From the NCBI GenBank assembly GCA_025766275.1, contig JAFKAC010000052.1, positions 62,001 through 126,000 on the forward strand: a stretch of DNA of 64,000 nucleotides, given 5' to 3'. The notes under the pieces were generated by a model that had not been told where the DNA came from, did no database searches, and saw only the letters and a list, made by a program, of their open reading frames with translations. Positions 11,831 through 24,900 of this stretch are shown here, in pieces (the first letter of the stretch is position 1; each line of letters opens with the position of its first letter). The DNA comes from Lactarius indigo (lineage: Eukaryota; Basidiomycota; Agaricomycetes; Russulales; Russulaceae). The translations under genes were made by a program, and so were the position numbers.

Positions 11831-12677
11831 GTGCATCGGCCGAAAAGCGCGTGGAGCAACATCGGACAAGGTGTCGAATCTGGTTGCCATAAGGAAAGTG
11901 CGTTGTGTTGGAGGTTGAAGATGGGGTGGTTGTTGATCGAGGCCGCGAATATAACTCATATCTTTCTACTACGGTAGTGCTGTACGCTGGGAGGAGGGAT
12001 TTCACTGGACCGTGGTAACAAACATGACAGATGACAAGTACAGGGAGTGAGAAGTTGCGTTACTTGGACGGCTCTTAGGCACCGCCAAGTGCCATCGATT
12101 GTGTCGCATCATTTCGAATAACAGGGATCGCGTAAGGACCATCAGAGGCATCACCGAAAGCGGACCAGGCCAAAAAGTTGTTGAACCATTGACAAGGAAT
12201 CGTTTGGTGTGTCTCAGTCTCAAACACAAAATTCGGGATATTTGTGACCCCATTCACTCGTACCGGCCTATAGCACAGCACAATCGAGAAAAAAAAAAAA
12301 AGAGGTCGGGAAGAGGGAGAGCCGAGATTGTGATTGCACGTGGCAACGATTCCATTCTGGGATTTGTAGATGGACAGCACTAAACTAACTTAAGCACCAT
12401 CGACGACACCGTGGACCACCACCAAGCAAGTGTCCCCAATGTTATGCTAGTCGTTTTCCTTTCCTTAAACGTAAGTCCAAATTTGAACGCTATCATTCGG
12501 GTCTCACAGCCAAAAAAAATATAGAATCCCTTTTCCGAGTTTGCCTACTCCATTGTAAAATCAAACCTTGTGCGATACCTTCCCCTCTCTCCCGCCTAAT
12601 TTCCTTCCCCCGCTCTTCTTCACGCTACTGTATATGCGCCCTTTTGGCCTATCTCACCGCTGAGCCCCCCCGCCCGC
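11831..12677. other. Intergenic; pyrimidine-rich promoter of gene X at the right end
   Basis: No gene seen. 12540-12677 is C/T-rich (for example CTTCCCCTCTCTCCCGCC), typical of basidiomycete core promoters, directly before the ATG of gene X. Confidence 0.5.
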
Positions 12678-15600
12678 ATGGCTACCAAAACCCAGACCAC
12701 CCCATCCACCTTTCCTCGCATCCGCTTCGGTTTCGGTCACAAATCATCCCGCACGCGCCTCCCCGACCCACCAGAAAACCCAGACGACCCCGACTGGTAC
12801 ATACCGTACAACGGGCCCTATGAACTGCCCCCCTCCGTCCCACGCTCGCAAAACCGCGATAGCTGGGGTCAGTTGCTCGGCTCTGTCCTGAGCAATTTCA
12901 GTGGCGCCACGTCACCTACGGACAGGGCACACGAACGATCCGGCGCGCATGCGGCGGGCGGGAGGACCGCGTCCCATTTTCCGGGCAGTGGCGCGTATTC
13001 TTCTCATCCTTATCGAACGAGCGCGGCGCAGGACGCTGCTGGCTTGCTGCCCACGACGACTTCTCGGGCGCGCGGTGGGCACCCGGCGCCGATCATCACG
13101 TCCTCGACCGCGTTCGCTCATATTGACACCACGGGTGGCGTGGGCGAGTCTCCGACGCCGATGCGGCGGTCTCCTCAGCAGACGTCGCCCCAAGCGAGCA
13201 CCGCGAACCGCCTCAGTCTGGCAAACTTGCTCCACTTTGGCGGGGCGACGCGCAAATCTCGTTCAGATTCCGTGCATCGACCGTCTGTAAAACGCTATCG
13301 CGATGACCCACCGACGCCCGATCCGCTGCAGTCGAACCGCGCGACGGGGATAGATAGTACGTGGTCTCCACCACGCTCCAACAGCCTGGCGCATGTCGGC
13401 CCGTCAACCGAGTATACGCCCCGTCAGCGGTCGAATACTCTGGTTGGAACCTCCATGTCACCAGCGCCAGGGCAAAGTTCGTCGCTTGATTTTTTCCCCT
13501 CTTCCCAACACCGTGATAGTCCGTTGTCCTCGCACCCTTATGCTTATGCATATTCTTCTTCTCATTCTGGGGCCCCCCGACGCGCGCCAATCATTTCGCC
13601 CCCCCTCACCCATTCACACTCCTTGGACAAGGGTAAAGGCGTCGACCGCTCATACCAGTATCCCCAACCACCCTCTACGGATACCCTGAACGTTGCCGAG
13701 GTCCCTCCTCATCTGAGGCCGACTTCGCGAACATCTCTGTTGAAAACCATTTCCGCCCCAAATTTGCGTAATCTTTCTCGCGGCCTCCCGATCCGCAAGT
13801 CTACTACTCCATCCCGTGGGAAGTACCGTTGGTTATCCCCGGAGACATGGTGCGACGCGCTTCTGTTCCCGCGGCCACGCTTCATGGAGCATATCGACGG
13901 CGAACCACCGCAACCGTTAAGCCAACGGAATATTGCCCTACCGGCACCTAAAGCACATACTTTGACACACAATAGTGAGGAACGTACACGCACGCCCCTT
14001 GGTCGGTCGTGGTTACGTGGGTCTCGCTCTGCAGTGAACCTGCACGTGTCGAACTTAAATTCATCTCACGGACCACCTCGGGCCGAGCCCATGCTCATGG
14101 CTCCAAAAGGGTCATTCGAAGGAGATGGATGGTCCTCATTTGGCAGGCCGCGCAGCTTCGCCCAAGATGATCTCGCGCTTCCATCACCAGCGCCGTCAAT
14201 TGTAAAGTGCGCAACCATTGGTATCTTCTTCGCTGGTGTGCCCGATTCTCAATGATGCCATTTTTAGGGTTCTCGAGATGGGCGCATCTTTTGAACGTGA
14301 GCGTGCTACTTGGAGGTCCCAGGCAGAGCGCTCGCTCCAGAGCTCCAAGTTGACCCGCTCACTTGGCCGCTCCCGTTCCCAGTCCGTAGGGCGCACACGT
14401 GCACAGCTGAAGGACACGGGAGGCGTCGGATTTCTTGCGACCAAGACACTCCTGGGAAATCAACTCGTTGCCCCGACGGTCGGGACGCCTACGTCGAGCG
14501 AGGGTACGCTGACCCAACATACACGCTCCGGCACCTCCCACGCACGTACGATATCGTCTGGTGGGCACTCCCGTGCTGGGTCGAAGAGCAAGATTGCTGC
14601 AATACGCGCCGCGACGGGTCTTTGCTTCTTGGACGACAAAACGAGCTCGCAGAATGACGTTACCCGCTTTGACGTCGGTGGAAAGGGCGCGGGTATCGAA
14701 GGCCAGCACAACGTGCAGAACTCAGGTGCCAACCCCTCGCCCCCGCCGCCAGCGGTGGTGGACAGCTCTGCCGTGGGTATCGCTCTGTCCTCCCCGCCGC
14801 CCTCAACAGAGGAGATTGCCGCAACAGCGCCAGTAAGACCCATCTACGTGGTGCAGGATCACCCTTACGCGCAGGGAGGTTATTCCTTTCCGCGGCGTTC
14901 GCACGCACGCTCCAGCTCTGATTATGCGGGTCCTCACCCGTCCGCGGTCGCAGTCACAGCTTCTGCCAGCGCCCTCGCGAGTGACATGTCCGCGCGACAT
15001 CGCTTGCCACCACAGGCAGTATTACATCCCTATGCATCTTCCTCGGCTCAAGCAAGCGCGGCTCCTTCGCAACCCACTCAGGTGGCTCCGTCTCCACCTC
15101 CTAGTACACATTATCAAACTCTTCCGGACGTACCAGTGTCATTACGTCCGCGGCGTAACCCGCGGAGTCCACTGCGGAATCCGCTGGCCTTGTCGGATAT
15201 CAGAGGGTCCGAGCGTGTAGTCCCACATGCGTACGCTGCGGGCAATCGCTTCAGCGGCGGTCCACTTGGCCTCGCAGACGCACTGTCGTACGGACTTCAG
15301 CGGAGAGGTAGCGCAGATAGCGGCCTTGGTGAGAGCGAGAGCCACTACGATGTGCCTTCAAGCTCTGCGCAGCTCCTGACGCCCTTCCCCGATGTGACGC
15401 TTGCAACGACGCCAGAATACCTCCGCTCGAATTTCGAGCACAACTCCGCGTTCCTTTCTCTCCATTCCCGTCATACCGTCGCGTCTTCTCCTCCTGCGAC
15501 CCTTAATCCGCCCGTCTTCCCTGCGTCAGTGTCGGCCGACTCACACCGTTCCGTGCAGGGGAGCTCAACCGACGAGCCCGCGCCTGGATCCCGCGCCTCG

Positions 15601-16814
15601 TCGCCCCTGCAGAGCCCACGCCCCTTCGGCACTATCGACGATGACCTCGATCGTTACCGCAACCTGTTTTACTCCCCGAAGGCCCCGGGTGCGAGTAGGA
15701 CGTCGTCGGACGACCATCGCCGGACATTCTCACGCGATACGGCGGCGTCGCTGGCTGGCCTGGAGATCAGCTCGACTGGCAGCGTCTCGGGCAATAGCGG
15801 CCTGGCTGCGCTCACGCGTCAGTTAGGCAATGAGTTTGGGGTGATACAGGACACGACAGACGACCCTTCCCAGATGTGGTGGGCGCGATCTGGCGGACAG
15901 CGGGGTGGCCGCACGGACACGAACGTTGCGTCCTCCACCATGTCGAATTCGACGAACCCCTCTGACTCTGATGCGGCGTTTCTGCCGCTGAGCTTACACC
16001 AGAGCGCGCACCACCAGAGCCAGGGCTCGCTCACGGTGCGCATCCCACAGGATGTCGAGTCGCACACGTCGTCCGTGCTGGAGAGATCGGAAATGGAGGC
16101 TGTGGATGACGGTGCGTCTGTCCCTCGAGGCTGCGAACGCTGACTGAACTGATCGCTAAATGGGGAATGATAACAGGACTATTGCGCGTTGGGACGGTCG
16201 GTGCTGCATCGACACCCCTCGCGACAACCTCGACGCTCCGGCTCTCCTTCGTGGGTGACGTGCACCGTGGACGCAGTCAAGACTCTCTGACGCTCGGCAA
16301 CTATGAAGCTAACAGAGCTTCTGCCTCATCCACGTCCACCGCCGATGCTACCGACAACGATGATGACGAGGACGGTAACGGTAACGACAACGAGGAGGAG
16401 GAAGCAGAGGCGGAGAGGCACTCAACGCTGCCGCCGCTACTCGTCGTACCGTCGATGCGCGCTAGCGTGGCCGAGCCTCAATCAGTGCCACATTCGGCCG
16501 CGACGACCGATGCGACGCGCTCGAGCTACATGACCAACGACACGGGCACCGCCTCGCGCATCTCGGGCCTCTCCGACTTCCCCGTGCCCCCGAACCAGAC
16601 CGTCGTATCGCTCGACCGCGTCCAGGTCCTCAAGTCGTACTTTGCTGGCGACGACGCGCACGCCCCCAGTCAGAGGGCGTCGCAGATCGACGACCCCGCT
16701 GGCAAAGCCGCTGCCGTGGCCGCGGCGGCTATGCGGCTTGAGCAGCCGTCTTTGGCGGGGCCTAGTCAATCATCGCGCAAGCGCTCCGCGGACGGCGAGC
16801 ATGAGCTCCACTAG
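12678..16814 (+). CDS. Gene X: 1330-residue Ser/Pro/Ala-rich disordered protein, function unknown
   Basis: Three exons in matching phases: 12678-14201, 14281-16111 and 16177-16814. The N-terminus is ordered-looking (PDPPENPDDPDWYIPYNGPY). The rest is low-complexity with many Ser/Pro/Arg motifs (SLGRSRSQSVGR, TRSGTSHARTISSGGHSRAG) that look like kinase or 14-3-3 sites, a DDEDGNGNDNEEEEAEAE acidic stretch near 16350, and a conserved-looking C-terminus (DRVQVLKSYFAGDD...). There is no signal peptide, membrane helix or catalytic motif. I do not recognise the family; a regulatory or scaffold role would be a guess. A decayed copy lies at 36.8-38.0 kb, which independently supports the first intron: both copies carry GTAA donors and a TTTTTAG tract before the acceptor. 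Confidence 0.82.
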
Positions 16815-17359
16815 TGATACCTTAACACACTCATCTCGCCCTCATTCGTTCGTTTTCACGTGTTTCTCTACTTGGTTCTTTGCGTTTCATAAAGTTTCTT
16901 CCCGTACTTTATTCGTATAGTACTTTCTTGCTCAAATTATTTTATTTGCTTCGTTTTCTTTCATGTCTCGTTTGTACGGCGTAATACACACGAGCTCCCG
17001 GGGTACTTTTCGCTCGGTCGCCTTTTTTTTTTTTTTCCTTGTTGTAATCTTTCCAAGTCTGCTCGAGGCATCCAGTCAGTCAATTGGTCTTCAGTTCTCA
17101 TAGTTCCTTGGCACAATTTAGATAGACAACACACAAAGTTACATTGTCCCTATTTCTGCGTAACATAAAAAATCATTATTTGCATATCATTTTTTCAATT
17201 ATAACACACAGAGATAAGAAGTGTCCTTTTGTCTGGAATAACGGTGGTAGGGCTACAGAAGAGCAAGACGTGTCACGAGAACTCAGCGACAGCAGCGATA
17301 TGGGGGAAAAACGAGACATGTTTCATTCGTCGATATTGCGTGAGCGATCGTCGATAACT
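16815..17359. other. Convergent intergenic spacer, duplicated at 38.0-38.3 kb
   Basis: Separates gene X from the SMC1 remnant. From about 17064 (GAGGCATCCAGTCAG) onward it aligns base by base with 38003 onward. A 15-nt T tract lies near 17022-17037. No gene seen. Confidence 0.6.
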
Positions 17360-19010
17360 CAGCTTCTTCCCAGACGCCGGAGGAGCGAAATCAAAAAGCG
17401 CTTACGTCCAAGGGTGAGGAGTATGCGAGAGCTGTTCAGATCCTGGTCCCGATGGACCCCAATCAGGGAGTTCCCACACGCGCACTCGTACAGCGAGCCC
17501 CTTAAAGGCTGATCACGATGAACTGCAACGTGTCCGACGCCTGCACCCAGCCACGCCGTGTCGACCTCGTCGAGTACGAAGAACTGGGCTGCGGCTGATA
17601 GCTGGCATGAAGTCGGCACCTGCTATGGAAAAACCCGTAATTAAACACCGACGAAGAGCGCCGCGCGCACCCGTGTTTAGCGAATAGAAGGGCCAGCGCC
17701 GCGACCCTCTTTTCGCCGCCGGACAGCTGCTCCATATTTCGAACGCTTCATTGGGATATTTGATACCGCCCGCACATGGCTCCTGGAACGTTCCGGGGAG
17801 AGCGAAAAAACAAAAACAAAAACAAAAAAAAGTGAGATGTGTGGCGCTGCTTTTGACATTCAAATTTGCCGCCCGTACGTCGTTGTCTTCTAGGCTGAGG
17901 TAAGCCACACCACCCATCGGCGCCGCTTTGCCCTTCGTCAAATCCTTGTGGACCTCGTCAATACGTTCTGATATGTAGTTGTATGCTTTGTTGAACAGTT
18001 CAATGCTGAGGGAAAGATTGGTCTCATCATGGGGCCGTGATGACAACGGATGGAGTCCCGTACCGCCTCTGTTTCACGTCGTTGGATGTGTCTCTCGCAT
18101 TCTTAGAGTCTCTCCGGGCTTTATCAGCCCCCTTTTCGGTGTCGGCTAGCTTGATCTCGACGTCATCGAGACTGGGAAGAGTGCTGTCATCAGCCCTGAG
18201 TGTCGGGAAGGCAAGATGACACATGCCGGTCCATGGCCTTCATGTTTGGTGTCATCCGCTCGATCTCGGCGTTAAGTTTCGTTATGGACGCGTCAAACTC
18301 GGCAAGCGTTTCCCCAGAGGCATCCCGAGTCATTTCTAGAAATAATAGCGCTTACTTCTCGCTCCTCCCCGCTGAGGACCTCAAAGTTCACCTCGATTCC
18401 ATAATCGGGAGCTCGCTTACAGCAATGCGCTGTGTTGAGCCACTCGCTGTATCACCCTCCCGTCAACGTCCATGGCGACCTCATCGCGTATATTCTGTCG
18501 GAGAGCAATGTATTTTTCGATCGATATGCATCGATATAACAAGGACGATGGACCTCCTCCATTGGGACGTTCTTCTTGAGACCAATGGCAGCTTGGTTGG
18601 TCCCTTTGAGGCGGCACCTGCGACTTCTTGTATAGGTTCCCCTTGAGGCGCGACATTTCTTCCTCAAGCTCCCCAATCCCTTCTTGCATCGTCAGGAGCT
18701 CTTCTTGCTTCTCGGTCTTCTTCCCTTCGAGGTTCACGCGGCTTTCCACTTCTGCTGTGACAATCTCAACGAGAGCTTTTTGGGCGGGGGGCTGAAAGCA
18801 CACAAATGGGTCAGGCGGGCGATTCGCGTCTCGAAATGCAATCGCGCCTTAGTTTCTTCTCGCGCAAGTTTGAGTCGGCGCGCTTCGTAGTCTCTGATGC
18901 TCGCCACGCCCATCCCGCGGCAGGAATCTCCATAGACTTTACCTTCAGCGATGTCCACCACGGATGTGGAGCTTTACAGTAAATCTCATCATCAAGTCTA
19001 TAGAACACAT
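17360..19010 (-). pseudogene. SMC1 3'-end pseudogene (copy A)
   Basis: Matches the intact SMC1 gene at 38.3-40.2 kb over its last third, including introns, on the same strand. It lacks the hinge and N-terminal ATPase half. Copy B's stop codon is changed here (CTA to CAG in plus-strand terms). The D-loop after FVLDEVD has a 35-nt deletion that shifts the frame. About 190 bp equivalent to 39.61-39.81 kb and about 80 bp further upstream are missing. The signature LSGGEK is still readable. Homology fades near 19010. It cannot encode a working SMC tail and is best read as the decayed half of a segmental duplication. Confidence 0.88.
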
Positions 19011-19390
19011 CTCCGCCGCATCTCGTCCCATCCGGACTGGCATCCAAAGACAACTTTATGTTCGAACATCCCGTTTGACGATTGTAACAGTCGTGGTACC
19101 CGAGTGGAAGTTTGGACGAGAGAAACGAGGACAGGAAGCCCGATAGAGATAGAGACACCGATGTGGACGCAGACAGAAATCATTCACGCAAAAGTAAAGG
19201 CACGTCCCTCTTCGTAAGCACATAGGGTACAAAATGAACTTACTGTAGCAATAATATGGTTAGTCTATCGAGTAGGTCCACTGCGGACGTGATCCTTTCA
19301 CCATCAACAAAATAAGTAGAGCACCGGAGTTCGGCCGTTTTTGTTCGGTTTGACGAGCGAATCCAGAGGGAACACAGAACAGATGGTCTG

Positions 19391-20892
19391 TCAAAGGATA
19401 CCACTCTCCCTTAGCGCGTTCTGAAGGAACGTTTCCTTTACGGTGATGGAGACCAGCCGAATGTTAGACGTGTTAAAGACATCAGTGACACTGTAATCGC
19501 TAGCAGGTCAGCCACGACTATCGTAGGTAAGGGAGACATGTTTTCACTGAGGGTACACATTTAACCGTGCACGATTGGCCTGCATAAATCGCCAGAGAAT
19601 GTACTTGGCCCCCTTGCTAGTATCCGCGCCCCCTGTATACTCCGGAAAATAGTTTTCCAGGGGAACCTGATGACATGAATAAGCCTAGACAATAGAAGGG
19701 CATGGATCAGGTAGTAGCGTACCTTGTATAGTTTGTCTTTGAACTCTTTGATTCCGGTCAAAAATAGTACAATGGACGTCCGCAAGAACCACCGTGAATT
19801 GACGACTGATTCAAAAAGGGCAAGAGATCTTGATATTAGTGCCTGCAATCACTGTCATGTACGTCAATGGAGAGGGGAAGGAAGGACGTCCCTCTCCGTC
19901 CTCGTCCCAACGATCATAGTCTAGGAGAGAAGCGCAAAATATGATGGAAGTGGTGCTCTCGAAGATATGAGTCCACCTAGTCCACATGCTCCTTTGACCA
20001 ATAACGTGGCATAAGCGAATCGACAGTTGACCCATGGGGAAATAGGCCTCTATAACTTTCACATGAGACGCCATGGGTGCACGAAGTACGTCATTGTCCG
20101 ACGGGATATACTCCCTTGAAGTCATTCGGTGTGCATCTGGAAAGAAGCTATATGGGAGGGTCATCAACGCAACATCCAGTATAACACATGAAGACCGGCC
20201 AGTTGCTGCTCTGATCGCGAGATGTGATAAAGCGCGGCTCGATAGCAGCTGGGAGCAGACAAGAAGACCCACTAAGCCACGTTATCAGCCAAAGGAAAGT
20301 ATGTTGGACTGTCGAGCAACACAGGAACGATGTCGTCTGCCCATAGTTCCTGTACCGCATCAGCGAACTCGGGCCGGAAAAAGAACTCAGGATGGTCAAT
20401 ATCCATTGGGTGATTCAAAATGAGCTCGCAGTTAGCCTGTAAGGGGATTATAACGTGCGGCGCCAAAAAAAAAAGTGGTGTAAGAAATACGCACTTTGTT
20501 TGCATGAGTCGCGGGCTCCAGGCCTAAGTCTCGTAGATCCTGTACAATACGACGGGAAGTCTCGAGGAGATATCTCCAAATGGATGGACGAAAATTGAGG
20601 AGTTCTTCACGAGAGTAGCCATCCTGGTATATGATCTTCATTTGCCTGCCTATGGCGGAAGTCTCGAGGTCGCTAAGTCCTTTTGCAAGGAAATAATCAG
20701 TCCAAGAGATACTAACACTAGTATGTAATACAAAGAGTACGAACCCATCAACAAGACATCGTATGTTCTCTTGAAGGCTATGGACTCGTTCTCGATCTGG
20801 CGGTCAATTTCATCAGAGCGCGTTTTTGCCCGTTTCTTCACCCGCCATTCCTCCCGCCGTTCCTTCCAGGAGGCCAAAAACCCCAATACCAT
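19391..20892 (-). CDS. G-protein alpha subunit-like protein with all GTP-binding motifs altered
   Basis: G-alpha transduces GPCR signals by GTP binding. The fold is recognisable in order: helix alpha-N ([18 protein letters not shown]), [20 protein letters not shown], helical domain, [74 protein letters not shown] and the tail [11 protein letters not shown]. But G1 GxGESGKS reads GLSDLETS, the switch I Arg/Thr are replaced, G3 DVGGQ is HVIGQ, G4 NKxD is TGIK and G5 TCAT is TDVF. Splices fit at most junctions. One junction near 20230-20300 could not be resolved cleanly, so a pseudogene is possible. The start at 20892 gives a normal-length N-terminus. Confidence 0.8.
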
Positions 20893-21432
20893 TTGGAGAC
20901 CTCTGATTTGAAGGTCGAACGGACGGAACGTAGGTTAGCAAAGGTATGCGGTATGAGTTGAGTCTAGTATGTGGGGTACACTCGTCACCTGGTCTCTCGG
21001 GGAGAGAAAGCGCATGACCACCGGCGCTGATCGATGATTGTTGAACGCTGCCAGTGAACGTTGAACTTGTACTGTGACGTCCTTTGGTACACCATAGCAT
21101 AAGCTGACGTTTCGTCCACTCGGCTTGATCCTTACTGTTTCTATGAAAGAACTCTTACTGGTATGTTCTAGGCCGTCATTTTCTATGTTACTAAACTGAT
21201 TTCCTGTGTATTTGCTAGTAAAATGTCCAATCAGCCGTCTTCTAAGACAACCTACCGTCCATTGTCGCTGCCAAGGGATACTACTTCTCCCTATTCACCC
21301 TCAGGCCCTACTTCGACACAAATAGATGGTCCCTACAAAGCCCAGAAAATGGGAAAGATTGTCAAAAGCCTGTGCAAAAAACTAGGGAAAATATTGGTCC
21401 GAACCAAATCTCCAAATTCAATTTCTTATATG
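20893..21432. other. Intergenic, one small doubtful ORF
   Basis: Upstream region of the G-alpha-like gene. It contains a 75-residue plus-strand frame (21223-21450, basic, starts MSNQPSSKTTYRPL) without family resemblance, whose end overlaps the terminal repeat of the transposon island. I do not count it as a gene. Confidence 0.35.
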
Positions 21433-21470
21433 CATCAGCAAAAACAATGAAAAATTTTGGGTGATTACTA
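21433..21470 (+). repeat. Left terminal inverted repeat of the outer element
   Basis: Matches the reverse complement of 34959-34996 at 32 of 38 positions, with no gaps needed. Confidence 0.65.
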
Positions 21471-21974
21471 TCGCTTATAATCACCATAAGTGCCACAACG
21501 CGACTCTAGATTTCCGAATCGGTGAAAGTGCATATGATAGCTCCCCAAATCGGAAATCCGTCAGCCAGCAAGTATAATTATTCCGATGAATTTTAATTAC
21601 CAGCTGATTACTCGGTGGCTTGTATGCGGTTGTGTGTGTAGCTTTGGATTATATCTTCTATCTGCCTCCAAATGCATGTTGTACGCGATCAGAAGTATTT
21701 TAATGGGTTGCAAGCAATCGTGAGATCTTCCACAACTTAGATGTGATTCTTGTCGATTGTAAACTACGGCAATCACTTGTCACTGTATATTCTACTCGCG
21801 ATCTCATGCTGGTACTTTTGAGAGTTCATAACGCGATTTGATTCATTCAGTAATTCTACAATCTCTACTACTGGCACAAGATCCGCAACCGGGGACAGGA
21901 CATGACGTGGAAAAGAGTTGGAAAAACTACTAACGACGACGCTGTGATAAGAAGGCCCATCAGTGGTTTATCCG
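21471..21974. other. AT-rich subterminal region of the outer element
   Basis: No coding capacity. It shares the 11-mer CAAGCAATCGT with the right subterminal region (near 34770). Confidence 0.45.
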
Positions 21975-24900
21975 TCAGATAATAACAGACATTACCGATT
22001 TGGGTGGTTTGGGGCCTGTGAGCTTGAGTCGCTTTACAGAGCGGGTTGTCCCTTCTCCGTTATCGTCCTCCAGGTCCAGGTCCCCACCCCTGGTCCTGGT
22101 GTCCCTTTGTTTACCAGTGTTTCGTTTCCCAATATTTTGCTTCCTCGGCGACCGTGGCACAATAGGCGATGTCATACTGTCGTCGTCGCTATCTTCATCG
22201 ACTCTGCTACAAGTCTTGAGGCTTCATGTTGTCGCTCGGTGAGCACTGGTAGTTTGTGACCTCGGACTCGAAGGCGACGGCAACGTGTCGGATGGGTCAT
22301 TTCTGCCAGCGTCTGTAGTATCGGTCAAATCAGAGTCGTCCTTGTCCCATGGGCCTAATGTCATGAATATCACGGACTGAGGTGTGATGGGCTCGGATGC
22401 TTACCGGGCTCTTCGACTGACGTTTGTTTAGGCACTTCCTCTTGCACTTCCTTTTCGGCGCGACGATCCTTAGACTGGTCCTTCACCTTCGCCAGGAACC
22501 CACTTGTTGCCCCTTTGGCAGATCCCACAGATCTCAGGCCATTCTCGTTCCCAAAGAGTTCACTGTCGACTAAATTTAATGTGGTCCACATCGGCGAGAA
22601 CAACTTACACGTTCCACCACCAAATGGTTTTGTTGGTCCATTTGTCATCTTGCTTAAAAACTTGGAATAACATATCCGCGAAGTCTTGGTAGTTGAACTT
22701 CCCATCCTGGCCAGACCACGCTGGCTGAGAGCTCAGTGTAAACTGGGCCTATCACTGCGTCAGTAGTGTATCGAGGAAAGCGATGGAGTCAACTTACCAG
22801 TAGTGATTTACAGGCCTGGCTCGGCCTCAATGCCCCAGCTTTGGCCCAGCTTTGGGGGGCTCAGGCTTCCCACAATCCGATACCAGGGCTGACCCCACGG
22901 CTCAGGCTGGCCTTGGCTCAGAAGCCACGGCTTCACAACATAGATACAACATTTTGTAAATAATGAACATCAAGTAGTCAGTACCAACGCGCGTGTTTCC
23001 TCCTCATCCTCATAGCCCTCAACCAGTTCATCCCAACTCCATCCCTCTCCATCGTGGACAACCTCGTCGGACTCAGCTTCTTGGTTGGCTGGCTCTTGAT
23101 CGGCCAAGTCCTGATGTTCTTCCTCTTGTGCGGCACTAATGACATCACGGAATAAAAGGTCTTGATGGATGAAGCACTTCAAGCACTGGAGCGCCTCAAC
23201 GATATCGCCTTGAAGTCGATTGCGACGCTTGCTGATTGTGATCCCTGCAGCTGAGAACGCGCTCTCACTTGATACCGAAGATGCCATGATGGCAAGGTAA
23301 TCACGCGCAAGGGATCTCCAAGTCGGGTAGCGTTGGCCATGGATCTACAGAAAGAGTTAGTATAAAGCCAAACCCTTGAACTAGATGAACAGTCACATAC
23401 CGCCCACCAATGCACCATTCCCACCCCTTCGGGAACGACATCATTCGAGTTGAGGTAAGCGGTCCACTCATTAAACCATGGCCTATTGGGGTCAGTGGCT
23501 TCGCTGTCTTCATCGCTTTCACTGTCGGTGTCATCAATGTTTAAGCGGCCATTGGCAGTCTTGTTGGATGGTCGCGATTTGTGGGTGCGGGCAGAAGTGG
23601 TTGTGGGGAGGTCATTGTACCGTTGTATGAACTAGACGACATGTCAATACCTCGCAATAGACTACAAAGAAGTAAATATACATACGCGTGTCTGAACAAC
23701 GTCCTCCACCTCTGAAAGAAGTTCTGGATCCCAGTGTTTCTTGAAGTGGTTCATTTTTGAGGAAGGATCAAGTACTACAATAAAGCGTCACCAGATATTG
23801 AAGTCATTTGAGGATTGCAACTCACCCATGGCCATAAGATGCGCATCAGAAGTTGCTGAGCGCTTGTAGTACTCGTCGAGCTTCCCCATGCCAGCAGTGA
23901 GCGCTGGTGTGAAGACGTCGTAGTGTGGCTTCTTTGAAGCTTTCTCCCATTCCGCATACAACTTCTCCAATGCTGGAAGCGCGTTGTGAAGTGTTGGCCT
24001 TGAGGAGGTTGAAAAGGCATGTTGTGCGTTGTCCGCATGCTAAAGGAGTAGTGTTAGTATGATTCCGAATGACAAAAAGTACAGTACATACCTGCAGAAC
24101 ATTACAGAAGAGGCGCACGCGCGTCCACTCTTCCTCATCCAAGGCAAGCTTGCTTAGCTTGCGCCGCTTCTCGGCAACTGTTTCCTTGAGTCTGAGTTCA
24201 CAAACAAACTCGTCAACAGCCTGCAAGATACAATGAGTATGAGTTAGACTTGAGATAAAAAGAGACAGGCAGAGCTTACCTGGCGCCGAGACTCAGCACG
24301 AGTGAGCATTACATAGGTTGAACTCCAGCGAACTTTCATGTCAAGCAGCAGCTGACAGGGGCGTATGCTGCTACGCTCTTGAACGGCCTTGAAGAGTTCT
24401 TTTCGTTGTGCGGAGGAGCGTGCCTAGTCCATAATATGTCAGATATAGAGGGTGGCGTACAAAAGAGTCACATACCTTGACGCAGATGGCCCGGATAATG
24501 CCAATCTCATCACGCTCAATGGCCCCTAAGTCCACAGGGAGGTCGTCGTCTTCAGGATCTCCGGAATAATACTTTGATTTGCTGCGCGTAGATATGACCG
24601 CTTGGGTGGCCAAATTGATGATATGCGCCAAACATCTGTACGGATAAATAAATTAGTCTGAACACCAAAGGACCATCGGGAATTTGAGACATACCTGATA
24701 TAACGACGCTTAATGTCGAACGTTAATCCAGTCTTGAGGTCGTAACACCGGGCAAACTCTTGGATCATTGTCGTGTTGTTCTTCGCGTTGTCGCATGTAA
24801 TGTGTCCGACCTGTAAACAGTTAACAAGTCAGTAGACACCTGTCGGAATGTACAAACACTTACCTTGTGGACGATACCAAGGTGGTTGCAGACCTTGTAA

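Noticed and set aside
14359..14843. Several long minus-strand frames within gene X
   Set aside because: High GC and third-position bias of gene X open the antisense frames. They share no motif with the copy B segment.
17513..18046. Long minus-strand frame that could be called an SMC1 gene
   Set aside because: It reads through introns, lacks the D-loop because of a 35-nt deletion and has no N-terminal half. It is a pseudogene.
21223..21450. 75-residue basic ORF (MSNQPSSKTTYRPL...)
   Set aside because: It runs into the transposon's terminal repeat, has no homology I recognise, and its composition is ordinary. Too weak to call a gene.
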